From positions 1-49,033 of the forward strand of contig NZ_AYGX02000144.1 of the NCBI RefSeq assembly GCF_000498955.2: DNA of 49,033 nt, given 5' to 3'. Source of the DNA: Lactiplantibacillus fabifermentans DSM 21115. Lineage in GTDB: Bacteria; Bacillota; Bacilli; Lactobacillales; Lactobacillaceae. Each line of letters starts with the position of its first letter. Within the stretch, counting starts at the first letter, position 1. The position numbers and the translations under genes are program-made. The notes below the pieces were generated by a model. It had not been told where the DNA came from. It did no database searches and saw nothing but the letters and a program-made list of their open reading frames with translations. This document shows positions 8,519 to 17,439 of the stretch, one piece after another.

Positions 8519-10387
8519 TTACTTCTTGTCCTTGTCTTTATCCAAGTCTTCGAAGTCACCATCAACCGTATTGTCGTCGCCACTCTTAGCGTCGTCGGCA
8601 TTACCAGCAGCTGACCCAGCAGCGCCATCAGCGTTACCTTGAGCTTCTTGCGTTTGTTGGTAAAGTTTGACTGACAAGTCTTGCACGATCTTGTTCAAGT
8701 CATCCTTCTTAGCTTTCATTTCTTCAACGTTGTTATCATCTTGGGCTTTCTTCAAAGCGTCACGCGCATCTTGCGCTTTTTTGACTTCTTCATCAGAAAC
8801 CTTACCCTTGAGTTCTTTGAGCGTCTTGTCAGTCGTAAAGATCAATTGGTCAACTTCATTCTTCAAGTCAACTTCTTCTTTACGCTTCTTGTCAGCATCT
8901 TCGTTTTCTTTGGCTTCCTTGACCATTTGATCAATTTCGTCGTCAGAAAGACCCGATGAACTCTTGATGGTAATCTTTTGTTCTTTGTTCGTCCCCATAT
9001 CCTTAGCAGAGACGTTAACAATCCCGTTCTTATCAATATCGAACTTAACTTCGATTTGAGGAACCCCACGAGGAGCGGCTGGGATGTCAGTCAATTGGAA
9101 ACGACCTAATGTCTTGTTATCCGCAGCCATTGGACGTTCACCTTGCAAGACATGAATATCAACGGCTGGTTGGTTATCAGCGGCTGTTGAGAACACTTGT
9201 GACTTGCTAGTTGGGATGGTCGTATTACGATCAATCAACTTAGTGAAGACGCCACCCATGGTTTCAATCCCTAATGATAATGGCGTAACGTCAAGTAAGA
9301 CCACGTCTTTAACATCACCAGTGATGACCCCACCTTGAACCGCGGCCCCTAAAGCAACGGCTTCGTCTGGGTTGATGGAATGGTTAGATTCTTTGCCAGT
9401 CCACTTTTCAACGGCTTCTTGAACCGCGGGAATCCGAGTTGAACCACCATTTAAGATGACCACGTCTAAGTCAGAAGCGCTCAAGTTAGCGTCCTTCAAG
9501 GCGTTTTCAACTGGGACACGCGTCTTTTCAACTAAGTCTTCAGTTAATTCATTGAACTTAGCGCGTGTTAAGCTGCGTTCCAAATGTAACGGACCGTTGG
9601 CACCTGCGGAAATAAATGGCAAGCTGATGTTGGCTTCGGAAACACCAGAGAGGTCTTTCTTCGCTTTTTCAGCCGCATCCTTTAACCGTTGTAAGGCCAT
9701 CTTGTCTTGTGACAAGTCGATACCGTTGTCAGCTTTGAAGCCTTCAACTAACCAGTCGATAATCTTTTGGTCAAAGTCATCCCCACCTAAATGAGTATCC
9801 CCATTAGTTGATAAGACTTCAAACACACCGTCGCCTAATTCCAAGATGGAAACATCAAAAGTCCCACCACCAAGGTCATAAACTAAGATTTTTTCATCTT
9901 TGTCGGTTTTATCCAAACCATAAGCCAAAGCAGCGGCCGTTGGTTCGTTGATAATCCGTTCGATGTTCAAACCAGCGATTTTACCAGCGTCTTTAGTGGC
10001 TTGACGTTGGGCATCGTTAAAGTATGCTGGGACGGTAACAACGGCTTTTTCAACCGTGTCGCCTAAATAATCTTCAGCAAAACCTTTGATATATTGTAAG
10101 ATCATTGCTGAAATTTGTTGTGGCGTGTAGTCCTTGCCTTCGATGCTAACTTTGTAACCAGCTTCACCCATGTGACGCTTGATTGAAGCGACCGTGTTAG
10201 GGTTAGTGATTGCTTGCCGTTTAGCGACTTCACCGACTTGGGTTTCGCCATCTTTAAATGCTACTACTGATGGGACCGTCCGGCCACCTTCAGGAGTCGT
10301 GATAATCTTAGGTTCACTACCTTCGAGAACAGCAACTGCAGAGTTAGTCGTCCCGAGGTCAATCCCGATAATTTTATTACTTGCCAT
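8519..10387 (-). CDS. dnaK: DnaK, Hsp70 chaperone
   Basis: This ATP-driven chaperone works with DnaJ and GrpE. The 622-residue protein begins with the nucleotide-binding motif [15 protein letters not shown], contains [14 protein letters not shown] and [14 protein letters not shown], then the substrate-binding domain ([17 protein letters not shown]) and an acidic, Lys/Asp-rich tail. AGAGG precedes the ATG. It sits 37 bp after grpE. Regulation is by HrcA through the CIRCE boxes upstream of hrcA. Confidence 0.99.
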   Translation of the reverse strand: MASNKIIGIDLGTTNSAVAVLEGSEPKIITTPEGGRTVPSVVAFKDGETQVGEVAKRQAITNPNTVASIKRHMGEAGYKVSIEGKDYTPQQISAMILQYIKGFAEDYLGDTVEKAVVTVPAYFNDAQRQATKDAGKIAGLNIERIINEPTAAALAYGLDKTDKDEKILVYDLGGGTFDVSILELGDGVFEVLSTNGDTHLGGDDFDQKIIDWLVEGFKADNGIDLSQDKMALQRLKDAAEKAKKDLSGVSEANISLPFISAGANGPLHLERSLTRAKFNELTEDLVEKTRVPVENALKDANLSASDLDVVILNGGSTRIPAVQEAVEKWTGKESNHSINPDEAVALGAAVQGGVITGDVKDVVLLDVTPLSLGIETMGGVFTKLIDRNTTIPTSKSQVFSTAADNQPAVDIHVLQGERPMAADNKTLGRFQLTDIPAAPRGVPQIEVKFDIDKNGIVNVSAKDMGTNKEQKITIKSSSGLSDDEIDQMVKEAKENEDADKKRKEEVDLKNEVDQLIFTTDKTLKELKGKVSDEEVKKAQDARDALKKAQDDNNVEEMKAKKDDLNKIVQDLSVKLYQQTQEAQGNADGAAGSAAGNADDAKSGDDNTVDGDFEDLDKDKDKK

Positions 10388-10424
10388 AAATTAACAAACC
10401 TCTTTTAAATTTATTTTTGTTTTT

Positions 10425-11018
10425 TTATTGCGCAACGATAACCATTGCTGGTCGTAACGTCCGGTCTTTGAATAAGTACCCTTTTTGAAGCACTTGGACA
10501 ACCGTATCAGCCGGATGATCATCATCTGCTGGTACCGTTTGAACGGCTTGGGCCACGTTCGGATCAAATTTTTCACCAGCCGCTTTCACTTCGGTGACAT
10601 TGTTTTTCTTCAACGCTTCTTGTAAATGGCCATAGACCATTTCAACACCCTTTTTAAGTTGCGAAGCCGCTTCATCAGAAGCTTCCGCCGCTAAAGCACG
10701 TTCCAAGTTATCCAAAACTGGTAAGACGTCTTTGGCTAACGTTTGACCATCGTATTTGATGATGGCGGCTTGCTCTTTTTTAAACCGATTTTGCATATTT
10801 ACAAGTTCAGCTTGCGTCCGGAGCAATTGGTCATCTTTGGCGTCTAATTGCTTTTGCAAATCAGCAATTTGGGCGTCACGTGGGTCAACGTCAGTCGTTG
10901 CTTGTTGATCATCAGCCGTCGTCTTAGCTGCGTCATCCGCAGTAGACGTGGCCGCTTGGCTCGCGGCACTAACTTTTTCTTCATCAGTGGCCGCACTGCT
11001 AGTTGGTTCTTTTGCCAA
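10425..11018 (-). CDS. grpE: GrpE, DnaK nucleotide-exchange factor
   Basis: GrpE releases ADP from DnaK. The C-terminal half carries the GrpE signature (LPVLDNLERAL, then a NPNVAQAVQTV region); the N-terminus is acidic and low in complexity, followed by a coiled coil. The preferred start is TTG at 11018 (197 residues, MAKEPTSS), because AGGGAG lies 9 bases before it. The ATG at 11027 directly abuts that binding site, and a GTG at 11042 has none. Confidence 0.95.
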   Translation of the reverse strand: MAKEPTSSAATDEEKVSAASQAATSTADDAAKTTADDQQATTDVDPRDAQIADLQKQLDAKDDQLLRTQAELVNMQNRFKKEQAAIIKYDGQTLAKDVLPVLDNLERALAAEASDEAASQLKKGVEMVYGHLQEALKKNNVTEVKAAGEKFDPNVAQAVQTVPADDDHPADTVVQVLQKGYLFKDRTLRPAMVIVAQ

Positions 11019-11038
11019 TGATTTCATCTCCCTGTCCG

Positions 11039-12082
11039 TCACTCGTCAAAGTACCGGTAATAGTCTAACAATTTGCGGGCCAGTTCACGTTGGAACGCCC
11101 CCATCAACCCAATCATCCGCGAGTATGGCATGGCCGTTGGTCCAAGCAAGGCAATAATACCTTGGCCGTGCTGGTCAACGTCATACGTGGCGGTAATTAA
11201 GCTGTAGTCTTTTAACAAATCGTTGGTGATTTCATTACCGATGCGGACTTGGATGTGTTGACCCGGTGAGCCAATCACACTAGCCAAGTTGTCCGTCTGA
11301 TCAAGCAATGAATACAGTGATTGCATTTCTTTGGGGTCCGACTTAGTCGTATAGTTGAACATGTTCAACTTACCACCGACGTAGAACCGCTCCGAAGCTG
11401 CCTTGGACAATACGCTGCCAAAGATATCTAAGAACCCGTCCGGATCTTGCAAATAATGCGCCAACTGGAATGGAATCTCATGTTGTAACTTTGCCAGCAC
11501 GTCTTGTAACGGCAGGCCAATCAATTGATCATCGATAAAACGAACGACTGGCTCCAATTCGTCACCAGTTAAATCGTTTGGAATCGTAAAGGTCTGGTTT
11601 TCAACGTCACCGTTATTCGTCACTAGAATCGCCATCACTTGATGGTTCCCTAATGGGACTAAACGAAAACCGCTGAGCCGGCTATCTTTCAATTCCGGGC
11701 GCAACGTAAAGGTCGTGTAACTTGTCAATTGTGACAAAATATCGGCCGATTGCGCGACGATTTCATCGATTTTATGAAACTCACCACCCAACGAATGTTG
11801 AATGACCTTCAAGTCTTTGCTATCCACTTTTTCGGGTTTCAATATATGGTCAACATAGTATCGATAGCCTTTAATGGATGGAATCCGACCTGAAGAAAGA
11901 TGCGTTTTGACGATTAATCCTAAATCCTCGAGTCGCGCCATTTCATTACGAATCGTGGCGGAACTGACTTTCATCGGCAGTTCTTGGACTAACGATTTGG
12001 ACCCAACTGGGTTACCGCCTTCGGTATAGTCACGGACAATGGCCTTCAAAATCAGGCTTTGTCGTTCAGTTAACGTGATCAT
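11039..12082 (-). CDS. hrcA: HrcA, heat-inducible transcription repressor
   Basis: HrcA represses class I heat-shock genes by binding CIRCE. The 347-residue protein starts MITLTERQ, has an N-terminal winged-helix domain (VSSATIRNEMARLEDLGLI) and the HrcA-specific domain with IPSIKGYRYYVD and the C-terminal LLGPTAMPYSRMIGLM. A GTG one codon upstream is an alternative start; AGAGG is very close to both. The gene leads the operon with CIRCE elements at 12092 and 12174, so it is autoregulated. Confidence 0.98.
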   Translation of the reverse strand: MITLTERQSLILKAIVRDYTEGGNPVGSKSLVQELPMKVSSATIRNEMARLEDLGLIVKTHLSSGRIPSIKGYRYYVDHILKPEKVDSKDLKVIQHSLGGEFHKIDEIVAQSADILSQLTSYTTFTLRPELKDSRLSGFRLVPLGNHQVMAILVTNNGDVENQTFTIPNDLTGDELEPVVRFIDDQLIGLPLQDVLAKLQHEIPFQLAHYLQDPDGFLDIFGSVLSKAASERFYVGGKLNMFNYTTKSDPKEMQSLYSLLDQTDNLASVIGSPGQHIQVRIGNEITNDLLKDYSLITATYDVDQHGQGIIALLGPTAMPYSRMIGLMGAFQRELARKLLDYYRYFDE

Positions 12083-12091
12083 CACCTCTTT

Positions 12092-12118
12092 TTAGCACTT
12101 AACTTAATGGAGTGCTAA
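12092..12118 (-). promoter_or_regulatory. CIRCE operator, hrcA-proximal
   Basis: TTAGCACTT, nine bases, GAGTGCTAA: a near-perfect match to the HrcA operator consensus. It lies between the promoter -10 and the hrcA start, so it would also be in the mRNA leader. Confidence 0.97.
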
Positions 12119-12128
12119 CACAATTACT

Positions 12129-12157
12129 AATATAACAACCTCATAGGTTAAAGTCAA
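12129..12157 (-). promoter_or_regulatory. Vegetative promoter of hrcA-grpE-dnaK-dnaJ
   Basis: On the minus strand TTGACT (12152-12157) and TATATT (12129-12134) are separated by exactly 17 bases, a near-consensus SigA promoter. It lies between the two CIRCE boxes. Confidence 0.9.
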
Positions 12158-12173
12158 GGAAAGACAAAGTTTT

Positions 12174-12200
12174 TTAGCAAAATAATTGGTCGAGTGCTAA
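12174..12200 (-). promoter_or_regulatory. CIRCE operator, promoter-distal
   Basis: TTAGCAAAA, nine bases, GAGTGCTAA. One arm is perfect and the other is degenerate. It lies 17 bp upstream of the -35 element, giving paired operators around the promoter. Confidence 0.88.
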
Positions 12201-12413
12201 TTTTCTGATTTTCACGGCTAAATACTACTGCCAATTGACTAGAAAGTTCTCGCCGCGAAGACCGGTCCAATCAGTTTTTCCCTCGCTTACTGGTATCTAA
12301 AAGCCCACCAATTAACTCAGCTGGCTTGGCCCCCATGCACGGGTACGCCAAGACATTAACTTCACCCTCACAACGGATTCATTCCCGATGACTGCCCGTT
12401 AAATCAATTACAT
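12201..12413. other. Gene-free stretch between CIRCE boxes
   Basis: No reading frame, terminator or copy of the cloverleaf repeat was found here. Confidence 0.5.
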
Positions 12414-12440
12414 TTAGCAGCTAATAAAAACGAGTGCTAA
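12414..12440 (+). promoter_or_regulatory. Third CIRCE-like box
   Basis: TTAGCAGCT, nine bases, GAGTGCTAA: the spacing and one full arm match CIRCE. It lies about 20 bp before the decayed reading frame at 12462 and about 330 bp from hrcA. It could be a functional HrcA site, or a leftover from a former heat-shock-regulated gene. Confidence 0.65.
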
Positions 12441-12461
12441 ATTTAAGGACTTTATTTTATC

Positions 12462-12698
12462 GATGACGAACGGGAAAAGTCAATTGCCCTGCGCGTTCAC
12501 AACGCCTGTATGATGACCTTTATTTATGCCATCATCGGATTAATTCTGGTCACTTTTTCATTGATGACGGGCTGGCACCTAACTGTACAGTCATTCGGTA
12601 ACATTTTGTTGGTACTATTGCTATTATTACTATTTGGAACCAATTGTCAGTATTACTTTTTATGCATAAATACGACTGCGCCTAGCCAGATTGCCTAA
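12462..12698 (+). pseudogene. Decayed small membrane-protein gene
   Basis: The frame from 12462 reads DDEREKSIALRVHNACMM, followed by two hydrophobic segments (LIGLILVTFSL-type and LLVLLLLLLF-type). This resembles short two-span membrane proteins whose cytosolic N-terminus has a D/E-D-E-R motif. No start codon exists upstream: an in-frame stop is at 12444-12446, and the first ATG (12510) has no ribosome binding site. I therefore read it as a 5'-truncated remnant. The family assignment is tentative. A strong terminator follows. Confidence 0.5.
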
Positions 12699-12715
12699 AT
12701 TAATGATTTCAATAT

Positions 12716-12779
12716 AAAAAAGATAATGTCCACGTTGACTGGTGATTAAATCACGTCAGCGTGGGCATTATCTTTTTAT
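12716..12779. terminator. Long bidirectional terminator hairpin
   Basis: AAAAAGATAATG, then CCACG-type pairing, then the complementary arm ending CATTATCTTTTT. It is A-rich on one side and T-rich on the other, so it can end both the remnant on the plus strand and read-through from aldB on the minus strand. Confidence 0.85.
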
Positions 12780-13006
12780 ACTTAATGATAGAACAGCCAT
12801 CAGATGCTAAGGGCCCTTCCAGAGATTAGTGAATCTGCTTTAACCAAAATCCTTACAGAATGTCACAGTTAAAAGAAAACATTTAACGGCGACCCTATTT
12901 CCAATCAGCCGACCGAACAAAACGATATTACTGATATACCGATTAATCACCGTTTTTTCGAACACATCGGAATGGTACCACGTTTACTTATTAAAAGTTC
13001 AATTCA
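12780..13006. other. Gene-free spacer sharing homology with 35235-35340
   Basis: No gene is seen. The last 100 bases (ATTACTGATA..CGATTAATCAC..GGTACCAC..TTCAATTCAGTTGTGAGTC) align with the sequence before the B fragment at 35341, so a larger unit than the cloverleaf seems to have been duplicated. Confidence 0.55.
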
Positions 13007-13191
13007 GTTGTGAGTCAGTAGCAATGGAAGTAACCGTGTAAGTGGCGTTAGTTCGGCTGAATTTTGCCGGACTTACGGCACCGACATCTTTGAAGATTGG
13101 CGGGTTGGGCCGAGCTTCAAAGTGAGGTTCGAGACCGCTTTTTGGCTCGAACCGGTCGTCACGGCTACTGGAATTGCTACTGACTAACAAC
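13007..13191 (+). repeat. Cloverleaf repeat, divergent type B, copy B5
   Basis: In this 185-bp element the outer stem pairs GTTGTGAGTCAGTAGCAAT with ATTGCTACTGACTAACAAC. Hairpin 2 is a perfect CTTTGAAG/CTTCAAAG and hairpin 3 a perfect GGTTCGAG/CTCGAACC with loop ACCGCTTTTTGG. Both stems differ from the other B copies but remain fully paired. It lies 61 bp past aldB; no separate terminator was found between them. Confidence 0.82.
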
Positions 13192-13252
13192 GGCAATTCC
13201 AGCTTCACCAATCTTTAGAAAAATCCGAATTTAGCTGTGGCAGCGGCAATTA

Positions 13253-13969
13253 CTAGCGTTCAGCTTTATTAATCGCCGAGTCGATTTCGTTATTATCGAA
13301 TTTTTGTTGTAAATAATCGGCATTGTCGATGGGCAAATGCACGTGGAAGTCCGCGAAGCGTTGGACTTTCAATGTGGCTTGGTCAATGTCAAAGCCGAGC
13401 AAGTGCCCGCCTAATTGATGGTCCGCACTCAAGAAATGCAAATGGAACCCACCGACCGTGGCACCTTGAAATAAATGTGGCGCATAATAACCGATAATGG
13501 TCCCTTGAACATCATCACCGGTAAATTCTGGCTGCGTCGCAGTCGCTTCCACAAGCGTATGATATGGCTTCGTTTGCTTTGGCGCCACGCGCGTATGGAT
13601 ATGCTTGAACGTGCCATCAATTCGAATGGCCGCGAAGACATTGCTCAATTGATAATCGTGCACCGTTTGTTGTTCGAACGTTGGTTGGTCCATCGGCGTC
13701 AAAGCTTTAGTAGCATCGGGCGCTTCAAAATGCACAGAAGCAAATGGTAACGTCTCATCGGCCGCAATTTCACGGACGACACCATCTTCGCGGGCCTGAT
13801 AGGCGTGACCATCTAAAATGATGACTTCCCCATTTAACCCCGTCAACGTCCCAATACCAGCATCGCCATGCTGCAATAATTCGCCGGCAGTAATCGTGCC
13901 GTCGTACAATCCAGGTACTAATAAGCCTAACGTTCCTTGCTGAAAAATCGTCGTGGTATCTTTTGCCAT
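13253..13969 (-). CDS. aldB: Alpha-acetolactate decarboxylase
   Basis: This enzyme converts 2-acetolactate to acetoin, diverting pyruvate carbon and preventing diacetyl and acid build-up. The 238-residue protein has the zinc ligands H176, H178 and H189 (HLH, ten residues, H), with the spacing of the B. brevis enzyme, and the region FAAIRIDGTFKHIHTR. AAGGAGG lies inside the last codons of ribF and only 4 bp separates the genes, so it is the last gene of truB-ribF-aldB. Linkage of this gene to riboflavin and pseudouridine genes is unusual. Confidence 0.95.
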   Translation of the reverse strand: MAKDTTTIFQQGTLGLLVPGLYDGTITAGELLQHGDAGIGTLTGLNGEVIILDGHAYQAREDGVVREIAADETLPFASVHFEAPDATKALTPMDQPTFEQQTVHDYQLSNVFAAIRIDGTFKHIHTRVAPKQTKPYHTLVEATATQPEFTGDDVQGTIIGYYAPHLFQGATVGGFHLHFLSADHQLGGHLLGFDIDQATLKVQRFADFHVHLPIDNADYLQQKFDNNEIDSAINKAER

Positions 13970-13973
13970 AAAT

Positions 13974-14966
13974 TTAGTCCTCCTTAGCTACCGTGACCGT
14001 CCACAAACGTGGGGTTGCTTGAAAAGGGTGCGCCGCATAATACGCACGCGTGGCGGCCTCATCTTGGTGCAATTGTGCCACCAAGGCATCGGCACCGTCA
14101 AATTTTACTTCACCGCGCATGCGATGTCCCCAGCGAACCGTGACGTGCTGTCCATAAATATCGCCGTGAAAATCTAATAAGTAGATTTCGACGGTAATCG
14201 GCCGATGATCCCCGAAAGTGACATTACGCCCGACTGACGCCATCCCAACGACCCATTGATCGTTGACTTGCACCATCGTGGCATAAATTCCAATTCCGGG
14301 CACCCGGGTATTACTGTCGTGGGCGACATTAGCCGTTGGAAAGCCGAGCGTCCGCCCGCGAGCTTCGCCATGCACGACCACCCCCGCCGTTTCATATTCA
14401 TAACCAAGTAACTGGTTCGCTAAGTCTAAATCGCCAGTATCAATCGCTTGGCGAATCCGGGTCGAACTGATTTTTTGTTGGCCTTCAATTTCTTTGGGCA
14501 CTTCAATAATATTGAAGCGGCCTTGCGCATAATCGCCAAGGCGTTGCATATTAGCCGTATCAGCCGGACCATAAGTATAGTCAAAACCAGCCACCACCGT
14601 GGTCGCATGTAAGCCGACAATCAACTTGTCGACAAACGTTTGGGGTGGCATTGCACCAACGGCCGCATCGAAATGGAGAATATATAAAATATCGACACCC
14701 ATTTCAGCCATTAAAGTTTCTTTTTGGCCGACCGTCGTTAAGTACCGGACGCCCTTTGGATCAGCATGTTGAAAGACGACTGACGGATGTTGATCAAAGG
14801 TCATGACCGCCAGTTTGGTACCACTGACTTGGGCGGCCTGCCGTGCCGTCGCAACCACTCGTTGATGACCGCGATGGACGCCGTCAAAAAAACCGAGCGC
14901 TAACGTGATTTCACCAGCAGGAATGGTGGCTGCTGCGACTGGATATGTTAAATTAATCACCTGCAT
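13974..14966 (-). CDS. ribF: RibF, bifunctional riboflavin kinase/FAD synthetase
   Basis: RibF converts riboflavin to FMN and then FAD. The 330-residue protein has the nucleotidyltransferase motif LGFFDGVHRGHQ near the N-terminus, ISSTRIRQAI in the middle and the kinase domain with GRTLGFPTANV. The ATG at 14966 has AAGGAG 9 bases upstream. A TTG two codons earlier would be too close to that site. The binding site overlaps the truB end; aldB follows after 4 bp. Confidence 0.97.
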   Translation of the reverse strand: MQVINLTYPVAAATIPAGEITLALGFFDGVHRGHQRVVATARQAAQVSGTKLAVMTFDQHPSVVFQHADPKGVRYLTTVGQKETLMAEMGVDILYILHFDAAVGAMPPQTFVDKLIVGLHATTVVAGFDYTYGPADTANMQRLGDYAQGRFNIIEVPKEIEGQQKISSTRIRQAIDTGDLDLANQLLGYEYETAGVVVHGEARGRTLGFPTANVAHDSNTRVPGIGIYATMVQVNDQWVVGMASVGRNVTFGDHRPITVEIYLLDFHGDIYGQHVTVRWGHRMRGEVKFDGADALVAQLHQDEAATRAYYAAHPFQATPRLWTVTVAKED

Positions 14967-14979
14967 GTTCAAAAACTCC

Positions 14980-15903
14980 TTAATTTACCGAAAACATTTT
15001 AAACGGCTTATACCGTTGTTCATCTGGGTGGAAACTGTACAAACATTTGATTTGGCCTTGATACGTAAAGGCGACCATGGTGTCCGCATCGGGGTCCGCC
15101 TGTTGCCCTTCATCGGCATTCAGCCAGACGCCATTTTTGACTTTGGCCCATTGCGCATCCGTTAACGCCACTTGCGGATAGTGACTCAAGGCCTTGTCGA
15201 TGGGTGCTAATAAATCATCAGCAGTTTCCGTGGCGACCGCCGCTTCGATTTGTTCAAAAGTCACGGTTTCATCTAAAGTAAAACCGCCACTCTTTAGCCG
15301 CGTTAAATCGCTCATCACTGCCGGCACGCCCAGCTTTTTACCAAAATCAACGGCTAAAGTCCGGACATAGGTCCCTTTCGTACAGTCGACCGTAAAGTAA
15401 ATCGTCTGCGTTTGGGTGGCTGCATCGTAAGTCGCCGCTTGCCGTTGTTCAAAACACTTAATCGTCACGTGCCGTTCTGGTCGTTCGACCGTTTCACCGT
15501 GGCGCGCATAATCGTACAACCGCCGACCATTAACTTTGACCGCTGAAAACATCGGTGGAATTTGAATAATGTCGCCGGTCATGCTAGCTAAAGTTGCTTC
15601 GATCTCTTCATTACTGAACGGGGCTTGGATGGCTTCGCGAGCAACTTCTTCCCCATCTAAATCTTCGGTGGTCGTGGCAAACCCCAACGTAATGCTCCCT
15701 TGGTACTGTTTACCAGAAGCCACGAGGAACTGGACCACCTTGGTAGCGTTACCAATACAAATTGGCAAGACCCCGTCCACATTCGGATCAAGGGTGCCTG
15801 AATGACCCACTTTGCGGGTATGATATAATTTTCTAATTTTGGCCACGCAGTCAAAACTCGTTAAGCCGCGTGGTTTGTAAAGCGGTAAAATTCCGTTTGG
15901 CAT
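14980..15903 (-). CDS. truB: TruB, tRNA pseudouridine-55 synthase
   Basis: TruB makes pseudouridine 55 in the tRNA T-loop. The 307-residue protein has the catalytic Asp in HSGTLDPNVDGVLPI (about residues 35-49) and a C-terminal RNA-binding region. AAGGAG precedes the ATG. In related bacteria truB follows rbfA directly; here an oxidoreductase/regulator pair and a terminator lie between. Confidence 0.97.
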   Translation of the reverse strand: MPNGILPLYKPRGLTSFDCVAKIRKLYHTRKVGHSGTLDPNVDGVLPICIGNATKVVQFLVASGKQYQGSITLGFATTTEDLDGEEVAREAIQAPFSNEEIEATLASMTGDIIQIPPMFSAVKVNGRRLYDYARHGETVERPERHVTIKCFEQRQAATYDAATQTQTIYFTVDCTKGTYVRTLAVDFGKKLGVPAVMSDLTRLKSGGFTLDETVTFEQIEAAVATETADDLLAPIDKALSHYPQVALTDAQWAKVKNGVWLNADEGQQADPDADTMVAFTYQGQIKCLYSFHPDEQRYKPFKMFSVN

Positions 15904-15932
15904 TATTTTGCTCCTTAAAGTTAACTTTTTTC

Positions 15933-15938
15933 AGTATA
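15933..15938 (-). promoter_or_regulatory. Candidate extended -10 promoter of truB-ribF-aldB
   Basis: TGG-TATACT on the minus strand is an extended -10 element 30 bases before the truB start. The -35 region is poor. A separate promoter is needed because the Rrf2 gene upstream ends in a terminator. Confidence 0.5.
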
Positions 15939-15956
15939 CCACAATGTTGAAAACAC

Positions 15957-15991
15957 AAAAAAGCAATCATCCCCAAGATGACTGCTTTTTT
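15957..15991 (-). terminator. Terminator after the Rrf2-family regulator gene
   Basis: GCAGTCATC/GATGATTGC stem flanked by A and T runs, 6 bp past the stop codon. Confidence 0.9.
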
Positions 15992-15996
15992 GCGCC

Positions 15997-16428
15997 TTAA
16001 CTCACTTGCTCGCGACGGGCCTGAATCCCGGTAATGACTTCCGCTAATGTCTGACTCGCCATCTCGGCTTCCGCCGCGGCCTGGACGCGGGCATAGAGCC
16101 CATCTAACGTCTGTTGAATGTTGGCCCCGACCGGACACGCCATATTCGTGCGCGGGTCAACGTGTAGTAAGTCGTGATTGGTTTCCACCGCATTGAAAAC
16201 ATCTAGTACGGTAATGTCGCCCGCTGGTTTCGCCAACCGTGGTCGCGCAGCACCCGCTTGGCTCACGAGCAACCCGGCCTTTTTCAGACTCGCCATCAAG
16301 CGACGGACCACACTAGCGTTAGCTTCAATACTCAGCGCAATTTGGTCACTAGTGATCTTTTCATCTGGAATAATCGCCACATACGCCAAAATATGAATCG
16401 CATCACTCAACTTATAAGAATATTTCAC
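15997..16428 (-). CDS. Rrf2-family transcriptional regulator
   Basis: This 143-residue winged-helix protein starts MKYSYKLSDAIHILAYVA and has the Rrf2 pattern EANASVVRRLMASLKKAGLL with RPRLAKPAGDITVLDVFNAVE. Only one Cys (in NMACPVG) is present, so it probably does not hold an Fe-S cluster like IscR. GTG at 16428 is preferred (AGGGAGG 8 bases upstream); the ATG at 16434 is too close. It lies downstream of the quinone oxidoreductase-like gene and may sense a redox or electrophile signal and act on the operators at 17403-17460. Confidence 0.87.
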   Translation of the reverse strand: MKYSYKLSDAIHILAYVAIIPDEKITSDQIALSIEANASVVRRLMASLKKAGLLVSQAGAARPRLAKPAGDITVLDVFNAVETNHDLLHVDPRTNMACPVGANIQQTLDGLYARVQAAAEAEMASQTLAEVITGIQARREQVS

Positions 16429-16510
16429 CAGCATAGCCTCCCTTGTCAATCTATTGCTTTTATTGTACTAAAGAAACTAGCCGCTCGCTAATCATAAGTT
16501 GTTGACGATG

Positions 16511-17374
16511 CTAACGCGCCAAAATTTCTTTGATAGCATCCGCAATTGGCGTTAATTCATGTCCTAAGACCGTTGGCAAATCAGCGCTGACAACATTCAA
16601 TTCATTGTCAGCCATCATCGCTTGCATACCAGCAAACACGTTAACTAAACCGGCATCCATCCCAGCAGCCGTCATTGCTTTGACATATTCCGTAGCACTA
16701 ACCGCTTTAAATTCAAAGTCATGGCGACCAGTAACAGCTTTAATCGCGGCTGCCAAATCAGCATATGACCGTGGTTGCCCACCAAATTCATAGACGGCTT
16801 TTGGCTCCGCCATCAACATCACCTTAGCGGCTGCCACCGCGTATTCACGTTCCAAAGCAAAACTCATCTTACCGGCACCCGCGGCATAAACGGCATCTTG
16901 ACCAGCAGCCCCCGCTTTTAAGTAACTCAATTCATTTTCTAAGTACCAAGCGTTGCGTAAGAAGGAATATTGCAAGCCACTATCCTTCAACATTTTTTCG
17001 GTGGCCACATGATCGGCAGACAAGGCCGATTTTGCAGTATCGGCTTTGGCAAAACTCGTATAAGCCACATACTTCACGCCGGCATTTTTAGCCGCCGTCA
17101 CCATATTTTGATGTTGCGTTTGCCGCGAAATTTCGCCACCAGGAACGGATGAGATAAACAATAACCGATCAACGCCGGTCAATGCTTTTTCTAGTGCTGG
17201 TTCATCGGTATAGTCGGCTTGCCGCACGTCGATAGTCGTCGGCAACACTTGCGCCGCCTTCTCCGGATTACGCACAATCGCCACAATATCGGTGGGTGCG
17301 ACCGTTTGTAAAAGTTCATTAATTGCTAATTGACCAAAATGCCCCGTTGCTGCTGAAATTGCATATTTCATCAT
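16511..17374 (-). CDS. NAD(P)-binding quinone oxidoreductase-like protein (NmrA/QorB type)
   Basis: This atypical short-chain dehydrogenase has an N-terminal Rossmann motif AISAATGHFGQLAINEL and the QorB/NmrA pattern VDRLLFISSVPGG..YTSFAKAD..YSFLRNAWYLEN. It has 287 residues, the family length. It probably reduces quinones or acts as an NAD(P)H sensor; the substrate is unknown. GAAAGGAAG precedes the ATG pair. Two 21-bp palindromes overlap its promoter, and a regulator gene follows 61 bp downstream. Confidence 0.85.
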   Translation of the reverse strand: MMKYAISAATGHFGQLAINELLQTVAPTDIVAIVRNPEKAAQVLPTTIDVRQADYTDEPALEKALTGVDRLLFISSVPGGEISRQTQHQNMVTAAKNAGVKYVAYTSFAKADTAKSALSADHVATEKMLKDSGLQYSFLRNAWYLENELSYLKAGAAGQDAVYAAGAGKMSFALEREYAVAAAKVMLMAEPKAVYEFGGQPRSYADLAAAIKAVTGRHDFEFKAVSATEYVKAMTAAGMDAGLVNVFAGMQAMMADNELNVVSADLPTVLGHELTPIADAIKEILAR

Positions 17375-17402
17375 TAAAAACTTCCTTTCAAATCACTCAT
17401 TA

Positions 17403-17423
17403 TTGTTACTTTATAATCAACAA
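17403..17423 (-). promoter_or_regulatory. Operator 1 upstream of the quinone oxidoreductase gene
   Basis: An imperfect palindrome with arms TTGTTACT and TCAACAA around TTATAA. It lies just downstream of the likely -10 element and 28 bp before the start codon. Confidence 0.65.
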
Positions 17424-17425
17424 CT

Positions 17426-17431
17426 ATTATA
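17426..17431 (-). promoter_or_regulatory. -10 element between the two operators
   Basis: TATAAT on the minus strand lies between the palindromes. TTGACT is 20 bp upstream inside operator 2; this spacing is long, so the -35 is uncertain. Confidence 0.55.
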
Positions 17432-17439
17432 TTAACTAG

